Assembly: GCF_031458235.1 (NCBI RefSeq)
Contig: NZ_JAVDYB010000001.1
Span: forward strand, 2,129,001-2,193,000
DNA from: Catenuloplanes atrovinosus
GTDB taxonomy: Bacteria; Actinomycetota; Actinomycetes; Mycobacteriales; Micromonosporaceae
Length of the DNA stretch: 64,000 bases
Direction of reading: 5' to 3'
Part shown: positions 7,737-17,601 of the stretch, in pieces
Layout: every line of letters begins with the position of its first letter
Position numbering within the stretch: the stretch's first letter is position 1
Program-made: the position numbers and the translations under genes
Notes under the pieces: generated by a model
The model's input: only the letters and a program-made list of their open reading frames with translations
What the model was told of the DNA's origin: nothing
Databases searched by the model: none

Positions 7737-9233
7737 GTGTCGGTGCAGGTCGAGACGGGTGAGGGTGATCCGGGGGCGCTGCGGTCGCCGTCGGCGGAGG
7801 CGTCGATGCGGGCGCGCTGGCGGGCGCTGGTGCTCACCGATCCGGTCGCCCGGCTGGTGCGGAACGCGGCCTTCGCGAACGTGGACGACCGGCGGTTCGA
7901 CCTGCGGCAGCTGGCGCTGGCGGCGGTCGACATCGCGGTGGCGTCGATGGGATTCGCGCGGCAGGTGACGCTGGGTGAGCTGCTGGAGTCGATCGCGGAC
8001 CTGGCCGTGCGGATGGCGCCGGCCGCGCCCCGGGAGGCGTGCGCGGAGGCGGCACGCTGGGTGGTGAAGGGCCTGCTCAACGACGCGGAGGGGCAGCGCG
8101 CGTTCGTGTACGCGTTCACCGGCGAGGACGGGCGGCGCGAGGAGTTCGCGTTCAAGCTGCTCCAACTGCAGGACAGCGCGGACGGCGCGATCGTGCAGGC
8201 CTCGCCGCAGGCGGTCATGCTCTACCTCAGCGGCCTCGACCTGGACGTGGACGACGCGGAGGCGGCGTTCTCCGTGGTGCTGCGGCGGCAGCTGCGCGAC
8301 CGGCGGTTCGAGGCGGCCGGGCGCACGGCCGCGCAGGCCGAGCGCGTGTCGGTGGCGATGGCCGCGTCGTTGACGGACCTGATGGAGGCGACCCGGCGGG
8401 ACGTGCGCGCCGTCGACTGGTCGGTCGACGTGCCGCGCCGGCTGGAGCGCGCCCGCGAGCACGTCGAGTCGCGCGTGGCCGAGGACGCGGAGGTGCTCAA
8501 CCACGTCGCGGCCGGCATCGACACGGAGACGGACGCGGCAGTGCGGCAGGCGTCCGGCGAACTGGTCGAGACGCTGCGCCGGATCCGGCAGGTGCACCTC
8601 GACCTGGCCGCCCGCGTGGGCACGGCGCACACCGTGTTCATCCAGGCGCAGCTGAGCCAGGTGTTCGCGCGCCCGGTGCATCTGCGGCTGCTCGACCCGG
8701 AGCGGGAGCTGTTCCACCCGGTGCTGCGGCTGCCGGACGCGGACGCGCTGCCGGTGATCGAGGCGTTCGGCGACCGCGTGCTCGGCCTGCGCGTTCCCCG
8801 GCTGCTGCACCTGGACGGCCTGGTCGACACCCTGCTGGCGCCGCCGCGCGCGGCCGAGCCGGAGGACTTCGACCCGGAGCGGCCGGGCGAGACCGAGGGC
8901 GTGGACCTCCAGTCGTACCCGCCGTCGGTCATCGCCGAGGCCACGCGCGTGCTGCGCGCGGCGGGCGCCGCGCCGGTGCCGCTGTCGTCGCTGGTCTCCG
9001 GCGTGGACCCGGGCGGGCCGGACGCGGCCGACGCGATAGAGTTGATCTTGCTGTCCGCTCTGTGGGCTTATGCGCCTGATGCGGCCGCGGACACGGAGAC
9101 GGCCGAGGACGACGGCGGCCTCACCGCCCTGGTCGGCGCGCTGGCCGTGGAGCGCGGCGACGACGTGATCGACACGCCCGCGGCCTGGGGGGACGACCTG
9201 CTGGTCCGGTTCACACGGGAGGAGACGCGGTGA
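7737..9233 (+). CDS. Kleisin-like subunit of an SMC complex (MukF/MksF/JetA-like)
   Basis: First gene of a three-gene operon. The 498-residue protein has an N-terminal helical/winged-helix part (DPVARLVRNAAFANVDDRRF), then a segment resembling MukF/JetA kleisins: SPQAVMLYLSGLDLD, LRRQLRDRRFEAA and LMEATRRDVRAVDW. A long helical middle and an acidic C-terminal part follow. Such proteins bridge the SMC heads and bind the small MukE-like subunit. Start GTG 7737 follows a GGGGGTGAGGG purine run. Its stop overlaps the next start (GTGA). The family call rests on pattern, length and operon layout, not on a database match. Confidence 0.65.
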   Translation: MSVQVETGEGDPGALRSPSAEASMRARWRALVLTDPVARLVRNAAFANVDDRRFDLRQLALAAVDIAVASMGFARQVTLGELLESIADLAVRMAPAAPREACAEAARWVVKGLLNDAEGQRAFVYAFTGEDGRREEFAFKLLQLQDSADGAIVQASPQAVMLYLSGLDLDVDDAEAAFSVVLRRQLRDRRFEAAGRTAAQAERVSVAMAASLTDLMEATRRDVRAVDWSVDVPRRLERAREHVESRVAEDAEVLNHVAAGIDTETDAAVRQASGELVETLRRIRQVHLDLAARVGTAHTVFIQAQLSQVFARPVHLRLLDPERELFHPVLRLPDADALPVIEAFGDRVLGLRVPRLLHLDGLVDTLLAPPRAAEPEDFDPERPGETEGVDLQSYPPSVIAEATRVLRAAGAAPVPLSSLVSGVDPGGPDAADAIELILLSALWAYAPDAAADTETAEDDGGLTALVGALAVERGDDVIDTPAAWGDDLLVRFTREETR

Positions 9234-9957
9234 CGGTGCCGCTGGAGGACGTGCGCGCGGCGGCGGAACTGGTCGCGTTCGGGCTGCGCGCCGGCGCCCG
9301 GCCCACCGACGCGAACCCGTACGGCGTGCTGCTGGAGCGGTTCCGCAGCAACACCGAGTTCCGGACACGGTCGAGGCGGTCGCGGGCGGGCTCGGCCTGA
9401 CCGTGCTCGGCGCGCCCAGCCGTGGCGGCATCGTGCTCACCACCCAGCCGAACAGCGTCTTCGCGGTCCGGATGAGCGACCTGCGCAGCACCGCCATGAG
9501 CGCGGACGACAAGCTGGTCGCGGGCCTGATCGTGCTCGGCATCGCGGCCTACGCGTTCCCCCGCCAGCTCGACCTGGACAGCACCGACGTCAAGATCGTG
9601 GAGGTGGCCGCGCTGGACGCGTTCGTCCGGGACGCGATCGAGCAGGTCACCGCGCTGCCCGGCGACGAGGGCACGGTGGACGGGCAGGCCCGCGTCGCAG
9701 CGGCCGTGTACGAGCGGATGCCCTCGTTCAAGCCCAAGGACCGGCAGCCCGGGCCGGCACGCGGATGCACCCAGTTCGCGATCGCGGAGGTGCTCGGCTG
9801 GCTGGTCGAGCGCGGCGCGGCGCGCGTGATGCCGCAGATGGGGCCCACGTCGTACCAGCTCACCGACCGGTTCCGGCTGCTGGTCGCGGACGTGGCCGGC
9901 GGCGAGGCGCTGGCCGCGCTGCGCGCGCACCGGCGGACCCGGCAGGAGGCGGCCTGA
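9230..9957 (+). pseudogene. MukE/MksE/JetB-like small subunit, frame broken
   Basis: Translation from GTG 9230, coupled to the kleisin stop, reads well up to ERFRSNTEFR and then meets TGA at 9398. The continuation is in another frame (DTVEAVAGGLGLTVLGAPSRGG onwards, to 9957). Adding one G in the GG pair at 9363-9364 restores one frame of about 242 residues, the size of MukE/JetB subunits. The C-terminal part has two winged-helix-like segments and overlaps the SMC gene start (TGATG). Either a base is missing in the assembly or the subunit is truncated; an internal GTG at 9403 could give a shortened protein. Confidence 0.6.
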
Positions 9958-12900
9958 TGGCGGCGCCCGCGCGGCTGTGGCGGATCCGCCGCATCTTCCT
10001 GGACCGGATCGGCTCGCCCGCGGCCCGGTTCCGCGACGTCACGCTGGAACTGACCGGCCGGGACGGCACACCGCTCGACACGATCCTCTGGATGCGCAAC
10101 GGCGGCGGCAAGTCCACGCTGATCGCGCTGGTCTGCGCGCTGATCCGGCCGGACCGCCGGGACTTCCTCGCCACCGCCACCACCGGCCGGCACCTGGAGG
10201 ACTGCGTCCTCGGCGCGGACACCGCGCACGTGGTCGTCGAGTGGATCGACCCGTCCGGGCGGCGCCTGATCACCGGCGCGGTCTACGAGTGGGCCGACCG
10301 GGTGCAGCCCGCCGACCCGAACGCGTCGCACGACCGGCTGCGGCAGTGCTGGTACGCGTTCAGCCCGGACTCCGCGGACGCGCAGATCGAGACGCTGCCG
10401 TTCACCCGGGAGGACGGCCGGCCGGCCGACTTCCGGGAGTTCGTCAAGGCGCTCGAGGCGCTGCCGCTCGACCTGGACCCGGTCGTGGTCACCAAGCAGG
10501 AGCGATGGGCCGGCGCGCTCACCGACCGCGGTCTCGACCCCGGCCTGTTCACCGCCATCCTCAAGATCAACGCAACCGAGGGCGGCATCGAGCACCACTT
10601 CAAGTTCAAGACCGCGGACGAGTTCGTGCAGTACCTGCTCTCGCTGGTCACCGACCCCGGCTCGGCCGGCAAGATCTCCGAGATCCTGCGCACCACCCGC
10701 GACCGCCTCGCCCGCCAGCCCCGGCTGCGCGCCGAGGTCGACTTCTGCGACGAGGCCACCGGCCTGCTGGAACGGCTCGCCACCGCCCGTGACGAGGTGG
10801 ACGCCGCGGAACGCACGGTCGCGCTCCGCCGCGCGGACGCGGTCTCGCTGGCCGGTGCACTGCGGGCCGCGGCAACGGACGCACGCGACCGGGTCGGCGC
10901 CGAATCCGCGGCCGCCGCCGGGCACCGGTCCGCCGAGCGCGACGCGCTGACCCGGGTGGCCACGAGCGACGAGCAGATCCGCGAGTACGCGTGGTGGGCG
11001 GCCCACCTGCGGCACGCCGAGGCGGCCGGCGCGCACGCGGAGGCGCTGGAGGACGTACGCCGCTCCGCGCTCGAACACGCGGCCTGGCAGATCGTGCCGC
11101 TGCTGGCCGAGCACCTGACCGCCAGCCGCCGCCTGGCCAGCGCCGTGCAGCGCCAGGAGGAGGCCGAGGCCGGCGCGGAGCCGGCCCGGCTGGCCCGCGC
11201 GGAGGCCGCGGCGGTGCTGGTCGCGGTGCTGCGCGAGGTGGCGCGCTCGCTGGACGCGGAGGCGTCCGCGCACGCGGAGGCGGCGGCGGAGTCCTCGGCG
11301 GCGCACGCGGCGGCCCGGGCGGCGGCGGGGGAGTTGCAGGCCCGGATCGGCGGTCTGGACGCGCGGCTGCGCACCATCGACGAGCAGATCGCGGCGTTCG
11401 CCACCGCCATCGAGGCGGCGATCGCGGACGGCCACCTGGACGCGCTCCTCGACGACGCGACGGTTCCCGTGGGTGCGGCCGGCCGGGAGGACGGGCCGGC
11501 CGTGCCGGGGCAGCGGGCCGGGAGCGGCGTGCGCCGGCGGCCGCGCACGCCCGCCGCGCGGGCGGAGACGGTCGATGACCGGGAGATCGAGGACGCCTAC
11601 CGGGCCGCGCGCGACGCGGACGCCGCCGTGGTGCGGGAGCTGGAGGAGATCCTGCCCGCGGCCGTCGAGGCGCTGGCTCTGCGGCGGCGCGAACTGGACC
11701 GGGCGGCCGAGGACCTGGCCGGGGAACGGAACGCGGCGCTGGACCGGCGGGCCGGGCTGGTGGCGGAACGGGAGCCGCTGGTCGCGGAGATCGACGCGCT
11801 GGCGACGGAGCACCGGCTGCTGGTGCTGGCCGAGGCGGACAGCATCGACCCGGTCGGCGAGCACCGGCGGCTGGCGGACCTGCTCACCGAGGAGATCCTG
11901 ACCGCGGACCGGCGGCGCATCGACCTCGCGGTCGCGGACGTGGAGGACCACCGGGCCACCCGCGCGCTGGAGTCGGCGCGCGGGCTGCTGCCGGCCGCGC
12001 TGGACCTGGCGATGGCCGCGGACGTGCTGGCCGAGCGGCGGATTCCGGCGATCACGGGCTGGCACTACCTGGCCGACTCGGTGCCGCCGAGCCGGTGGGC
12101 GCCGGCCATCGCGGCCGCGCCGGACCTGGTCGGCGGGCTGCTCGTACCCGCGAGTGAAGATCTTGAAAGGGCGCGGGCCGCGCTCGCGGCGGCGTCGCTG
12201 CGGCCGACCAGCGCGGTCCGGGTGTCGACCACGGCCGCGCTGCAACGGATCGTGGACGAACTGCCGGAGCCGGGCGACGGGTTCGTGATCGCGCCGGCGC
12301 AGGCGCTGTTCGACCGTACCGCCGGTGCGGCCGAGGCCGAGCGACGGCGGGCCGGGCAGCGGTCCCGCAGCGAGCAGATCCAGGAGCTGACCGACGGCCG
12401 CGACCGCGACAAGACGCTCAAGGACCGGCTGCTGATCCTCGTCGACCGGTGCCCGCCCGGCCACCGCGAGCACCTGGACGAGAGCATCGCGCGCTTGGAC
12501 GAGCGGCTCAGGGACGCGGACGCCCGCGCCGCCGCGCTCGCCCGGGACCGGGCCGCGCTCGACGCCGAGCACGCGGAGCTGCAGGAACGCCGCCAATCGC
12601 GGGCGGCGGAACGGCGCACGCTGGCGATCCGGATGGGCGTGCTGGCCGACATCGTGCACCGCGTACCGGCGATGGCGGGGCTGCGCGCGGAGCGCGACGG
12701 GCTCCCGGCCGCGCGGGCCGAGGCGGAGGCGTCGCTGGCCGCGGCACAGGCCGAGGAGCAGGCGCACGCGGCCGCCGCGGGGGCGCAGACGCGGGCGGCG
12801 GAGGAGAAGCGGTCCCGGGCGGCCGAGTACCGGTCCCGGGCGGACGAGCTGCGCCGCGTCGCCGGTGCGGCCACGGCCGAGCCCGGCGAACTGCCCACGC

Positions 12901-14477
12901 TGGCGGACGCGCGGGCCGGATACCAGGCGGCGGACGAGGCGTACCTGCGGCAGGCCTCGGAGTCCGCGCTGGAGGCCACGATCGCCGAGATCAACAACCG
13001 GCTGGCCGCGCTCGACGACCAGATCGACTCGTTCGGCCGCGCCGAACGGGCCGCCGCGGAGATCCTCGCGGGTACGCCGGAGGCGGCCGACCCGGTGTCG
13101 GTACGCCGCTCGACCGCCATCGCCAAGGACACGCACGACGAGGCCCTGATCGCGTCCGGCACCGCGCGCGCCGACGTGCAGTCCGCCGAGCGCGTGCTCG
13201 CCGCCGCGACCGCGCGCCGCCCCGCCGCCTGCCCGGTGACGCCGCCGGACACCGCCGCCGAGGCCGACCTGCGCGCCCGCGAGGCCCGCGCCGCACTCGA
13301 CCGGCACCAGCGCGAGGCCGACGGCCACGCCGCGTCCGCCGCGACCGCGGAGACCCGGGCGCAGGCCGCGACCCGCCGCGCCGAGGACCTCGACCGCGCC
13401 GCCACCGATCTGGTCGACGACGCCACCACGTACCCGCCGGGGATCATGCCCTTCGCCGGTGAGGTCTTCGACGCGGACCGCGAGGTCCGGGCCGCCCGCC
13501 GCGCGCTGCACGAGGCCGAGACCGCGCTGACCGCCGCCCGGAACGCGCTGACCGCCGGCGGGCACCGCCTCGCCCGGTGGGCGTCGCAGGAGCGGTTCGC
13601 CGTGGTCAGTCCCGAGGTGCGCGACCGGTTCCGCACCGAGAACACGGTCGACGAGCTGGCCCCGCACGCGGAGGCGCTCGCCGCGCGGCTCACCGACTAC
13701 CGCGAGGGTCTGCGCGGCGAGCTGTCCGCGATCGACAAGGACAAGCACCTGGTCGTGACCGCGCTGTGCGCCGAGGTCCGCGAGGCGCTGAAGACGCTGC
13801 AGCGCGCGCAGAACCACGCCCAGCTCCCCGGCGGCCTCGGCGACCAGCTCAGCAACCGCCGCTTCCTCGACGTCGGCCCCCGCGCCAGCGTCGACACCGG
13901 CGACGCCGTGCTCCGCTCCCGCGTCGAACGCCTCGTCGACAAGCTCGTCGAACGCAAGGACCCGATCCCCGACGGCATGACCCTCGCCTGGGAGGCCACC
14001 TCCGCCGCCGTCGGCCGCGGCAACTTCGTCGCCCGCGTGCTCAAGCCGTCCACCGCGCTCGGCGAGGAACGCCAGCCGGTCGAGCTGATGAGCAAGTGGT
14101 CCGGCGGCGAGAAGGTCACGATCAGCCTGCTGCTCTTCTGCATGCTGGCCCGCCTGCGCGCCGCGAACCGCGGCTCGGACGTGCCCGGGCTGGGCGTGCT
14201 GCCGATGGACAACCCACTGGGCACGGCGAACTACGTCGCCTTCCTCGACCTGCAACGCCGGGTCGCGGCGGCGAACGGTATCCAGCTCATCTTCCTGTCC
14301 GGCCTGGGGGACATGCGCGCGGTGGGCCGCTTCCCGAACGTGGTGCGGATGCGCAACACCCAGAACCAGGGCAGGTCGTACGCGCAGGTGGTGGAGCGGG
14401 ACGTGAACGAGGACACGCTGACGGCGACGATCACCACGGCCCGGCTGACGCTGCCCCGCCAGGAGCGGCTGCTGTAG
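9957..14477 (+). CDS. SMC-like ATPase (MukB/MksB/JetC-like)
   Basis: A 1506-residue coiled-coil ATPase. The N-terminal head has a P-loop in NGGGKST (Asn48 to Thr54, Lys52). Very long Ala/Glu/Arg-rich coiled coils follow, interrupted near residues 690-760 by a globular hinge-like part (ITGWHYLADSVPPSRW). The C-terminal head has the ABC signature SKWSGGEK near residue 1378 and a Walker B strand ending Asp1418-Asn1419-Pro1420. Walker A has Met instead of the first Gly, and the usual catalytic Glu after Walker B Asp is Asn. ATG 9957 overlaps the previous stop. The role would be DNA loop extrusion, chromosome organisation or plasmid defence; no JetD-like nuclease follows. Confidence 0.75.
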   Translation: MAAPARLWRIRRIFLDRIGSPAARFRDVTLELTGRDGTPLDTILWMRNGGGKSTLIALVCALIRPDRRDFLATATTGRHLEDCVLGADTAHVVVEWIDPSGRRLITGAVYEWADRVQPADPNASHDRLRQCWYAFSPDSADAQIETLPFTREDGRPADFREFVKALEALPLDLDPVVVTKQERWAGALTDRGLDPGLFTAILKINATEGGIEHHFKFKTADEFVQYLLSLVTDPGSAGKISEILRTTRDRLARQPRLRAEVDFCDEATGLLERLATARDEVDAAERTVALRRADAVSLAGALRAAATDARDRVGAESAAAAGHRSAERDALTRVATSDEQIREYAWWAAHLRHAEAAGAHAEALEDVRRSALEHAAWQIVPLLAEHLTASRRLASAVQRQEEAEAGAEPARLARAEAAAVLVAVLREVARSLDAEASAHAEAAAESSAAHAAARAAAGELQARIGGLDARLRTIDEQIAAFATAIEAAIADGHLDALLDDATVPVGAAGREDGPAVPGQRAGSGVRRRPRTPAARAETVDDREIEDAYRAARDADAAVVRELEEILPAAVEALALRRRELDRAAEDLAGERNAALDRRAGLVAEREPLVAEIDALATEHRLLVLAEADSIDPVGEHRRLADLLTEEILTADRRRIDLAVADVEDHRATRALESARGLLPAALDLAMAADVLAERRIPAITGWHYLADSVPPSRWAPAIAAAPDLVGGLLVPASEDLERARAALAAASLRPTSAVRVSTTAALQRIVDELPEPGDGFVIAPAQALFDRTAGAAEAERRRAGQRSRSEQIQELTDGRDRDKTLKDRLLILVDRCPPGHREHLDESIARLDERLRDADARAAALARDRAALDAEHAELQERRQSRAAERRTLAIRMGVLADIVHRVPAMAGLRAERDGLPAARAEAEASLAAAQAEEQAHAAAAGAQTRAAEEKRSRAAEYRSRADELRRVAGAATAEPGELPTLADARAGYQAADEAYLRQASESALEATIAEINNRLAALDDQIDSFGRAERAAAEILAGTPEAADPVSVRRSTAIAKDTHDEALIASGTARADVQSAERVLAAATARRPAACPVTPPDTAAEADLRAREARAALDRHQREADGHAASAATAETRAQAATRRAEDLDRAATDLVDDATTYPPGIMPFAGEVFDADREVRAARRALHEAETALTAARNALTAGGHRLARWASQERFAVVSPEVRDRFRTENTVDELAPHAEALAARLTDYREGLRGELSAIDKDKHLVVTALCAEVREALKTLQRAQNHAQLPGGLGDQLSNRRFLDVGPRASVDTGDAVLRSRVERLVDKLVERKDPIPDGMTLAWEATSAAVGRGNFVARVLKPSTALGEERQPVELMSKWSGGEKVTISLLLFCMLARLRAANRGSDVPGLGVLPMDNPLGTANYVAFLDLQRRVAAANGIQLIFLSGLGDMRAVGRFPNVVRMRNTQNQGRSYAQVVERDVNEDTLTATITTARLTLPRQERLL

Positions 14478-14546
14478 ATCCGGCGGCCGCCAGACCCTCG
14501 AGCGGGGACCTGCCGACCAAGGGCCGGGCTCTGCCAAGGTGGTGCG

Positions 14547-15293
14547 ATGGAGGATCTCGGCCGCAGGCTCAGCTCGCACCGGGTCGACGGCGGGCGGTAC
14601 TGGCGGACCGTCGGCGCCGCCCTGGCCTGCGTGAGCGCCGGGGTCGCGATCGCCGCCGTGGTGGTGGCCGTGCCCACTCTCACCGCGGCCCGGCCGGTCG
14701 CCTACGCCGCGCTCGCCACGCTCCTCGGGCTGCCGATCGCGGTCGTCCAACTCGGACACGCCGTGCGCAGCGGCCGGGACGAGCATCTCGACCGGTACGA
14801 GCACGGGCTCGTCCATCGCACCGCGCGACGCCGGCGCGCCTGGCGGTGGGCGGAGATCACCCGGCTGTCGGCGGGCGACGAAACCGCGGCCGACCGGGTG
14901 CCGGTGACCCCGATCGACCGGCTGGTCCGGACGCTCGGCTGGCGGTACGGGTGCCGGGTGCGGTTCGCGGACGGTGGGCGACTGCGGTTCGACGAGTACA
15001 CCTCGGAGGCGGTGGCGCTCGGCCGCGCGCTGCGGGAGCGGCGGCCGGACGCGGTCTCGGACGCGTCGCGCGCGGTGCTGCTGGTGCCGGCCGGGGCGCT
15101 GGTGACGTTCGTGGGGACGGGCGCCGCGCTCGTCCTGGCGGTGCGCTTCCTGGCGTCGCCGGGCGCCGACGGCCTCGGCGGGAGCGCGTCCGCCGCGATC
15201 ATCCTCGGGCTCGTCGCGGGCCTGACCGTCTGCGCGCTGTCCTTCGGCGTGCTGGTGATGACCGCCATCTCGGTGTACCGCGACCTGCGGTGA
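14547..15293 (+). CDS. Membrane protein with cytoplasmic PH-like domain (DUF6585-like)
   Basis: The 248-residue protein has two hydrophobic spans near residues 23-45 and 51-70, a soluble middle with YEHGLVHRTARRRRAWRWAEI (a pattern seen in DUF6585-type membrane proteins), and two more spans near the C-terminus. It begins 69 bp after the SMC gene on the same strand but has its own purine-rich site, so it may be independent of that operon. Function is unknown. Confidence 0.55.
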   Translation: MEDLGRRLSSHRVDGGRYWRTVGAALACVSAGVAIAAVVVAVPTLTAARPVAYAALATLLGLPIAVVQLGHAVRSGRDEHLDRYEHGLVHRTARRRRAWRWAEITRLSAGDETAADRVPVTPIDRLVRTLGWRYGCRVRFADGGRLRFDEYTSEAVALGRALRERRPDAVSDASRAVLLVPAGALVTFVGTGAALVLAVRFLASPGADGLGGSASAAIILGLVAGLTVCALSFGVLVMTAISVYRDLR

Positions 15294-15318
15294 GGGAGGA
15301 CGGGGTTAGGGTTCCGCC

Positions 15319-15810
15319 GTGCGATTGCGGGAGATGGGTGAGGACGACTGGCCCGGCGTGTGGCGGATCATCCACGAGGTCGTCCGGGAGCAGGAGACGT
15401 TTCCGTTCGATCCGGAGATGAGCGAGGAGCAGGCGCGGGCGATCTGGGTGGAGCGTCCCCCGGGGCGGACCATCGTCGCGGTCGACGGGGATCGGGTGAT
15501 CGGCACCGCGAAGATGGGGCCCAACCGGCTCGGTCCGGGCGGGCACGTGTCGACCGCGAGTTTCATGGTGGCGGCCGAGGCGCGCGGGCGCGGGGTGGGC
15601 ACCGCGCTCTGCCGGTACGCCGTGGACTGGGCGCAGCGGCAGGGCTACGCCGGCATGCAGTTCAACGCGGTGGTCGAGACGAACCACGGTGCGGTGCGCC
15701 TCTACCAGCGGCACGGCTTCGAGATCCTGGGCACCGTGCCGCGGGCGTTCGCGCACCCGGCGCTCGGCCGCGTTGGGCTGCACCTGATGTACCGGGAGTT
15801 CGACGCCTAA
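15319..15810 (+). CDS. GNAT family N-acetyltransferase
   Basis: A single GNAT domain of 163 residues. Motif A reads VAAEARGRGVGTAL, the acetyl-CoA pyrophosphate loop, and the C-terminal part has AVRLYQRHGFEILGTVPRAF, typical of the family. The acceptor is unknown. The start is GTG 15319. Its TAA stop overlaps the stop of the convergent permease gene. Confidence 0.85.
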   Translation: MRLREMGEDDWPGVWRIIHEVVREQETFPFDPEMSEEQARAIWVERPPGRTIVAVDGDRVIGTAKMGPNRLGPGGHVSTASFMVAAEARGRGVGTALCRYAVDWAQRQGYAGMQFNAVVETNHGAVRLYQRHGFEILGTVPRAFAHPALGRVGLHLMYREFDA

Positions 15811-17600
15811 CGGAGCGTGTCCGCGACCGGGCGGCGCGCGGCGCGGACCGCGGGCAGGGCGGTGAGCGCGGCCAGCGCCAGCAGGACCGCGGTCGCGGCC
15901 AGCGCCATCCACCAGGCCGGGGCGTAGGGCTCGTCGCCGTATGACTCGTTGGCGAAGCGGTAGAGCCCGATGCCGAAGAGCAGGCCGAGCGCGACGCCGG
16001 GCAGCGCGGGCAGCAGCTGGGAGATCGCGAGGCCGAGGCCGGCCTGGGCGGGGGTGGCGCCGAGCGCGCGGGCGACGGCCAGCGGCGCGCGGGCGTCGAG
16101 CGCGGCGGTCCAGGTGCTGACGATCGTGTTCAGCAGCGCGAGCACGCAGACGAGCACGACCAGCAGCATCAGCGCGTACCGCAGCCGCCCGCCGCCGGTG
16201 TCGGGGACGGTCATGCCGCCGAGATCGTCGGTGCCGGGGCGCTGCGCCAGGCCGGTGAGCACGGCGGCGATCGAGGTCATGGTGATCAGCGTGTTGACCG
16301 TGGTGAGGCGGGCGCGGCGCGGGCGGCGGGCGGTGATCCGCACGCCGAGCAGCAGCGCGGGTGGCAGCCGGCGGGACAGGCCGATGAGCAGCGAGCGGCG
16401 GTCGGGTGGTGCGGCGGAGTCGGCGAGCGCGTGCACGGTGTCGGTGGTGGCGGCGCGCAGCACCTGACCGAGCGTGGCGGTCACCGCGATGGTCAGCGCC
16501 AGCCCGAGCACGGTCCACACCAGACCGGCCGGGGGCGGTGCGGTGCCGACCGTACCGATGAGGCCGACGCTCGGGCGGAACAGCACGGGCGCGGCCAGCC
16601 AGCCGACGGTGAGCCCGGTGCCGGCCGCGACCACGCCGATCACCAGGTACTCCAGCAGGTGCAGGACAGCGATCAGGCCGGGGCCGGCGCCGACCGCCTT
16701 GAGCAGGCCGACGCGCCGGCGCTGCGCGATGACCCGGCCGCCGACAATCCCGGCGACGCCGGTGACGGCCAGGCCGGTCAGTAGCCAGCTGCCGACCAGC
16801 AGCGCCTCGAACAGCGCGCCGTACCGGCGGCCGGCGGAGTCGACGAAGTCCTGCCAGGGCCGGATGTGCCAGCCACGGTACGCGAGGTTCTTCTCGCCGG
16901 ACGGCAGGCGGGTGAACGCGCGGGCGAGCTCCGGGTCCGCGATGGTGACGTTGAGGTTGTAGCTGAGCGGCTGCCCGCCGGCCAGCGCCGGGATGTCGTC
17001 GCGGTGCACCCAGACCGCGCCGCCCTTGTACGTGTCCAGCGTGCTCGGCACGTGCCAGTTCACGTTCGGGAACGGTGCCCGGGCGGCGGTGACCGCGAGG
17101 CCCTCGACCCGCAACACCCGGCCGTTGATCGTCACCGGGTCGCCGACGCGCAGGCCGAACGCGTCCGCGAACGCCAGCTCCAGCACCGCGCCGCCGGGGC
17201 GCACCCAGCCGCCGTCCAGCACGGCCGGCTGGTCGATCGCGACCGGCGCCTCGTCCCGCCCCTGCACCACGACGCGCGAGGTGAGCTCGCCGGCGTTCAG
17301 GCTCAGGAACAGCAGCGGGTACGGCCCGGACCAGCCGGTCACGTCCGGGCGGGCGGTCACCGTCGTCAGCGCGTCCAGCGCGGCCGGCCCGGTGACGCCC
17401 GGCTCGATCACCAGGTCGGGTCCGCCGGTGGCCGCGCGGGTCCGCTCGTACGGCCGGGAGGCCAGCTCGTGCAGCGTCAGCCCGAGCGTCAGCGTCGCGG
17501 TCGCCGCGGTGATCGCGACCAGCAGCAGCGCGGTCTCGGTGCGGCGCCCGCGCAGGTCCCGCCTCAGCAGCCGGAGGACGAGCAGCAGTCGGCCGGCCAC
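15807..17600 (-). CDS. ABC transporter permease, FtsX family
   Basis: A 597-residue permease of the MacB/FtsX type. One N-terminal span is followed by a large extracytoplasmic domain (about residues 45-270), then two sets of spans: the first contains GGRVIAQRRRVGLLKAVGAGPG and the second LAVARALGATPAQAG, both diagnostic of FtsX domains. GTG 17600 starts one base after the stop of the ATPase gene. With the ATPase it forms an exporter or mechanotransmission complex acting on lipids, peptides or cell-wall enzymes; the substrate is not evident. Confidence 0.85.
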   Translation of the reverse strand: MAGRLLLVLRLLRRDLRGRRTETALLLVAITAATATLTLGLTLHELASRPYERTRAATGGPDLVIEPGVTGPAALDALTTVTARPDVTGWSGPYPLLFLSLNAGELTSRVVVQGRDEAPVAIDQPAVLDGGWVRPGGAVLELAFADAFGLRVGDPVTINGRVLRVEGLAVTAARAPFPNVNWHVPSTLDTYKGGAVWVHRDDIPALAGGQPLSYNLNVTIADPELARAFTRLPSGEKNLAYRGWHIRPWQDFVDSAGRRYGALFEALLVGSWLLTGLAVTGVAGIVGGRVIAQRRRVGLLKAVGAGPGLIAVLHLLEYLVIGVVAAGTGLTVGWLAAPVLFRPSVGLIGTVGTAPPPAGLVWTVLGLALTIAVTATLGQVLRAATTDTVHALADSAAPPDRRSLLIGLSRRLPPALLLGVRITARRPRRARLTTVNTLITMTSIAAVLTGLAQRPGTDDLGGMTVPDTGGGRLRYALMLLVVLVCVLALLNTIVSTWTAALDARAPLAVARALGATPAQAGLGLAISQLLPALPGVALGLLFGIGLYRFANESYGDEPYAPAWWMALAATAVLLALAALTALPAVRAARRPVADTLR

Positions 17601-17601
17601 G

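Noticed and set aside
9549-14816. Very long open frame opposite the SMC gene
   Set aside because: It is a GC-rich antisense shadow: composition is dominated by Arg/Gly/Pro/Ala, no domains were recognised and the SMC frame is clearly coding.
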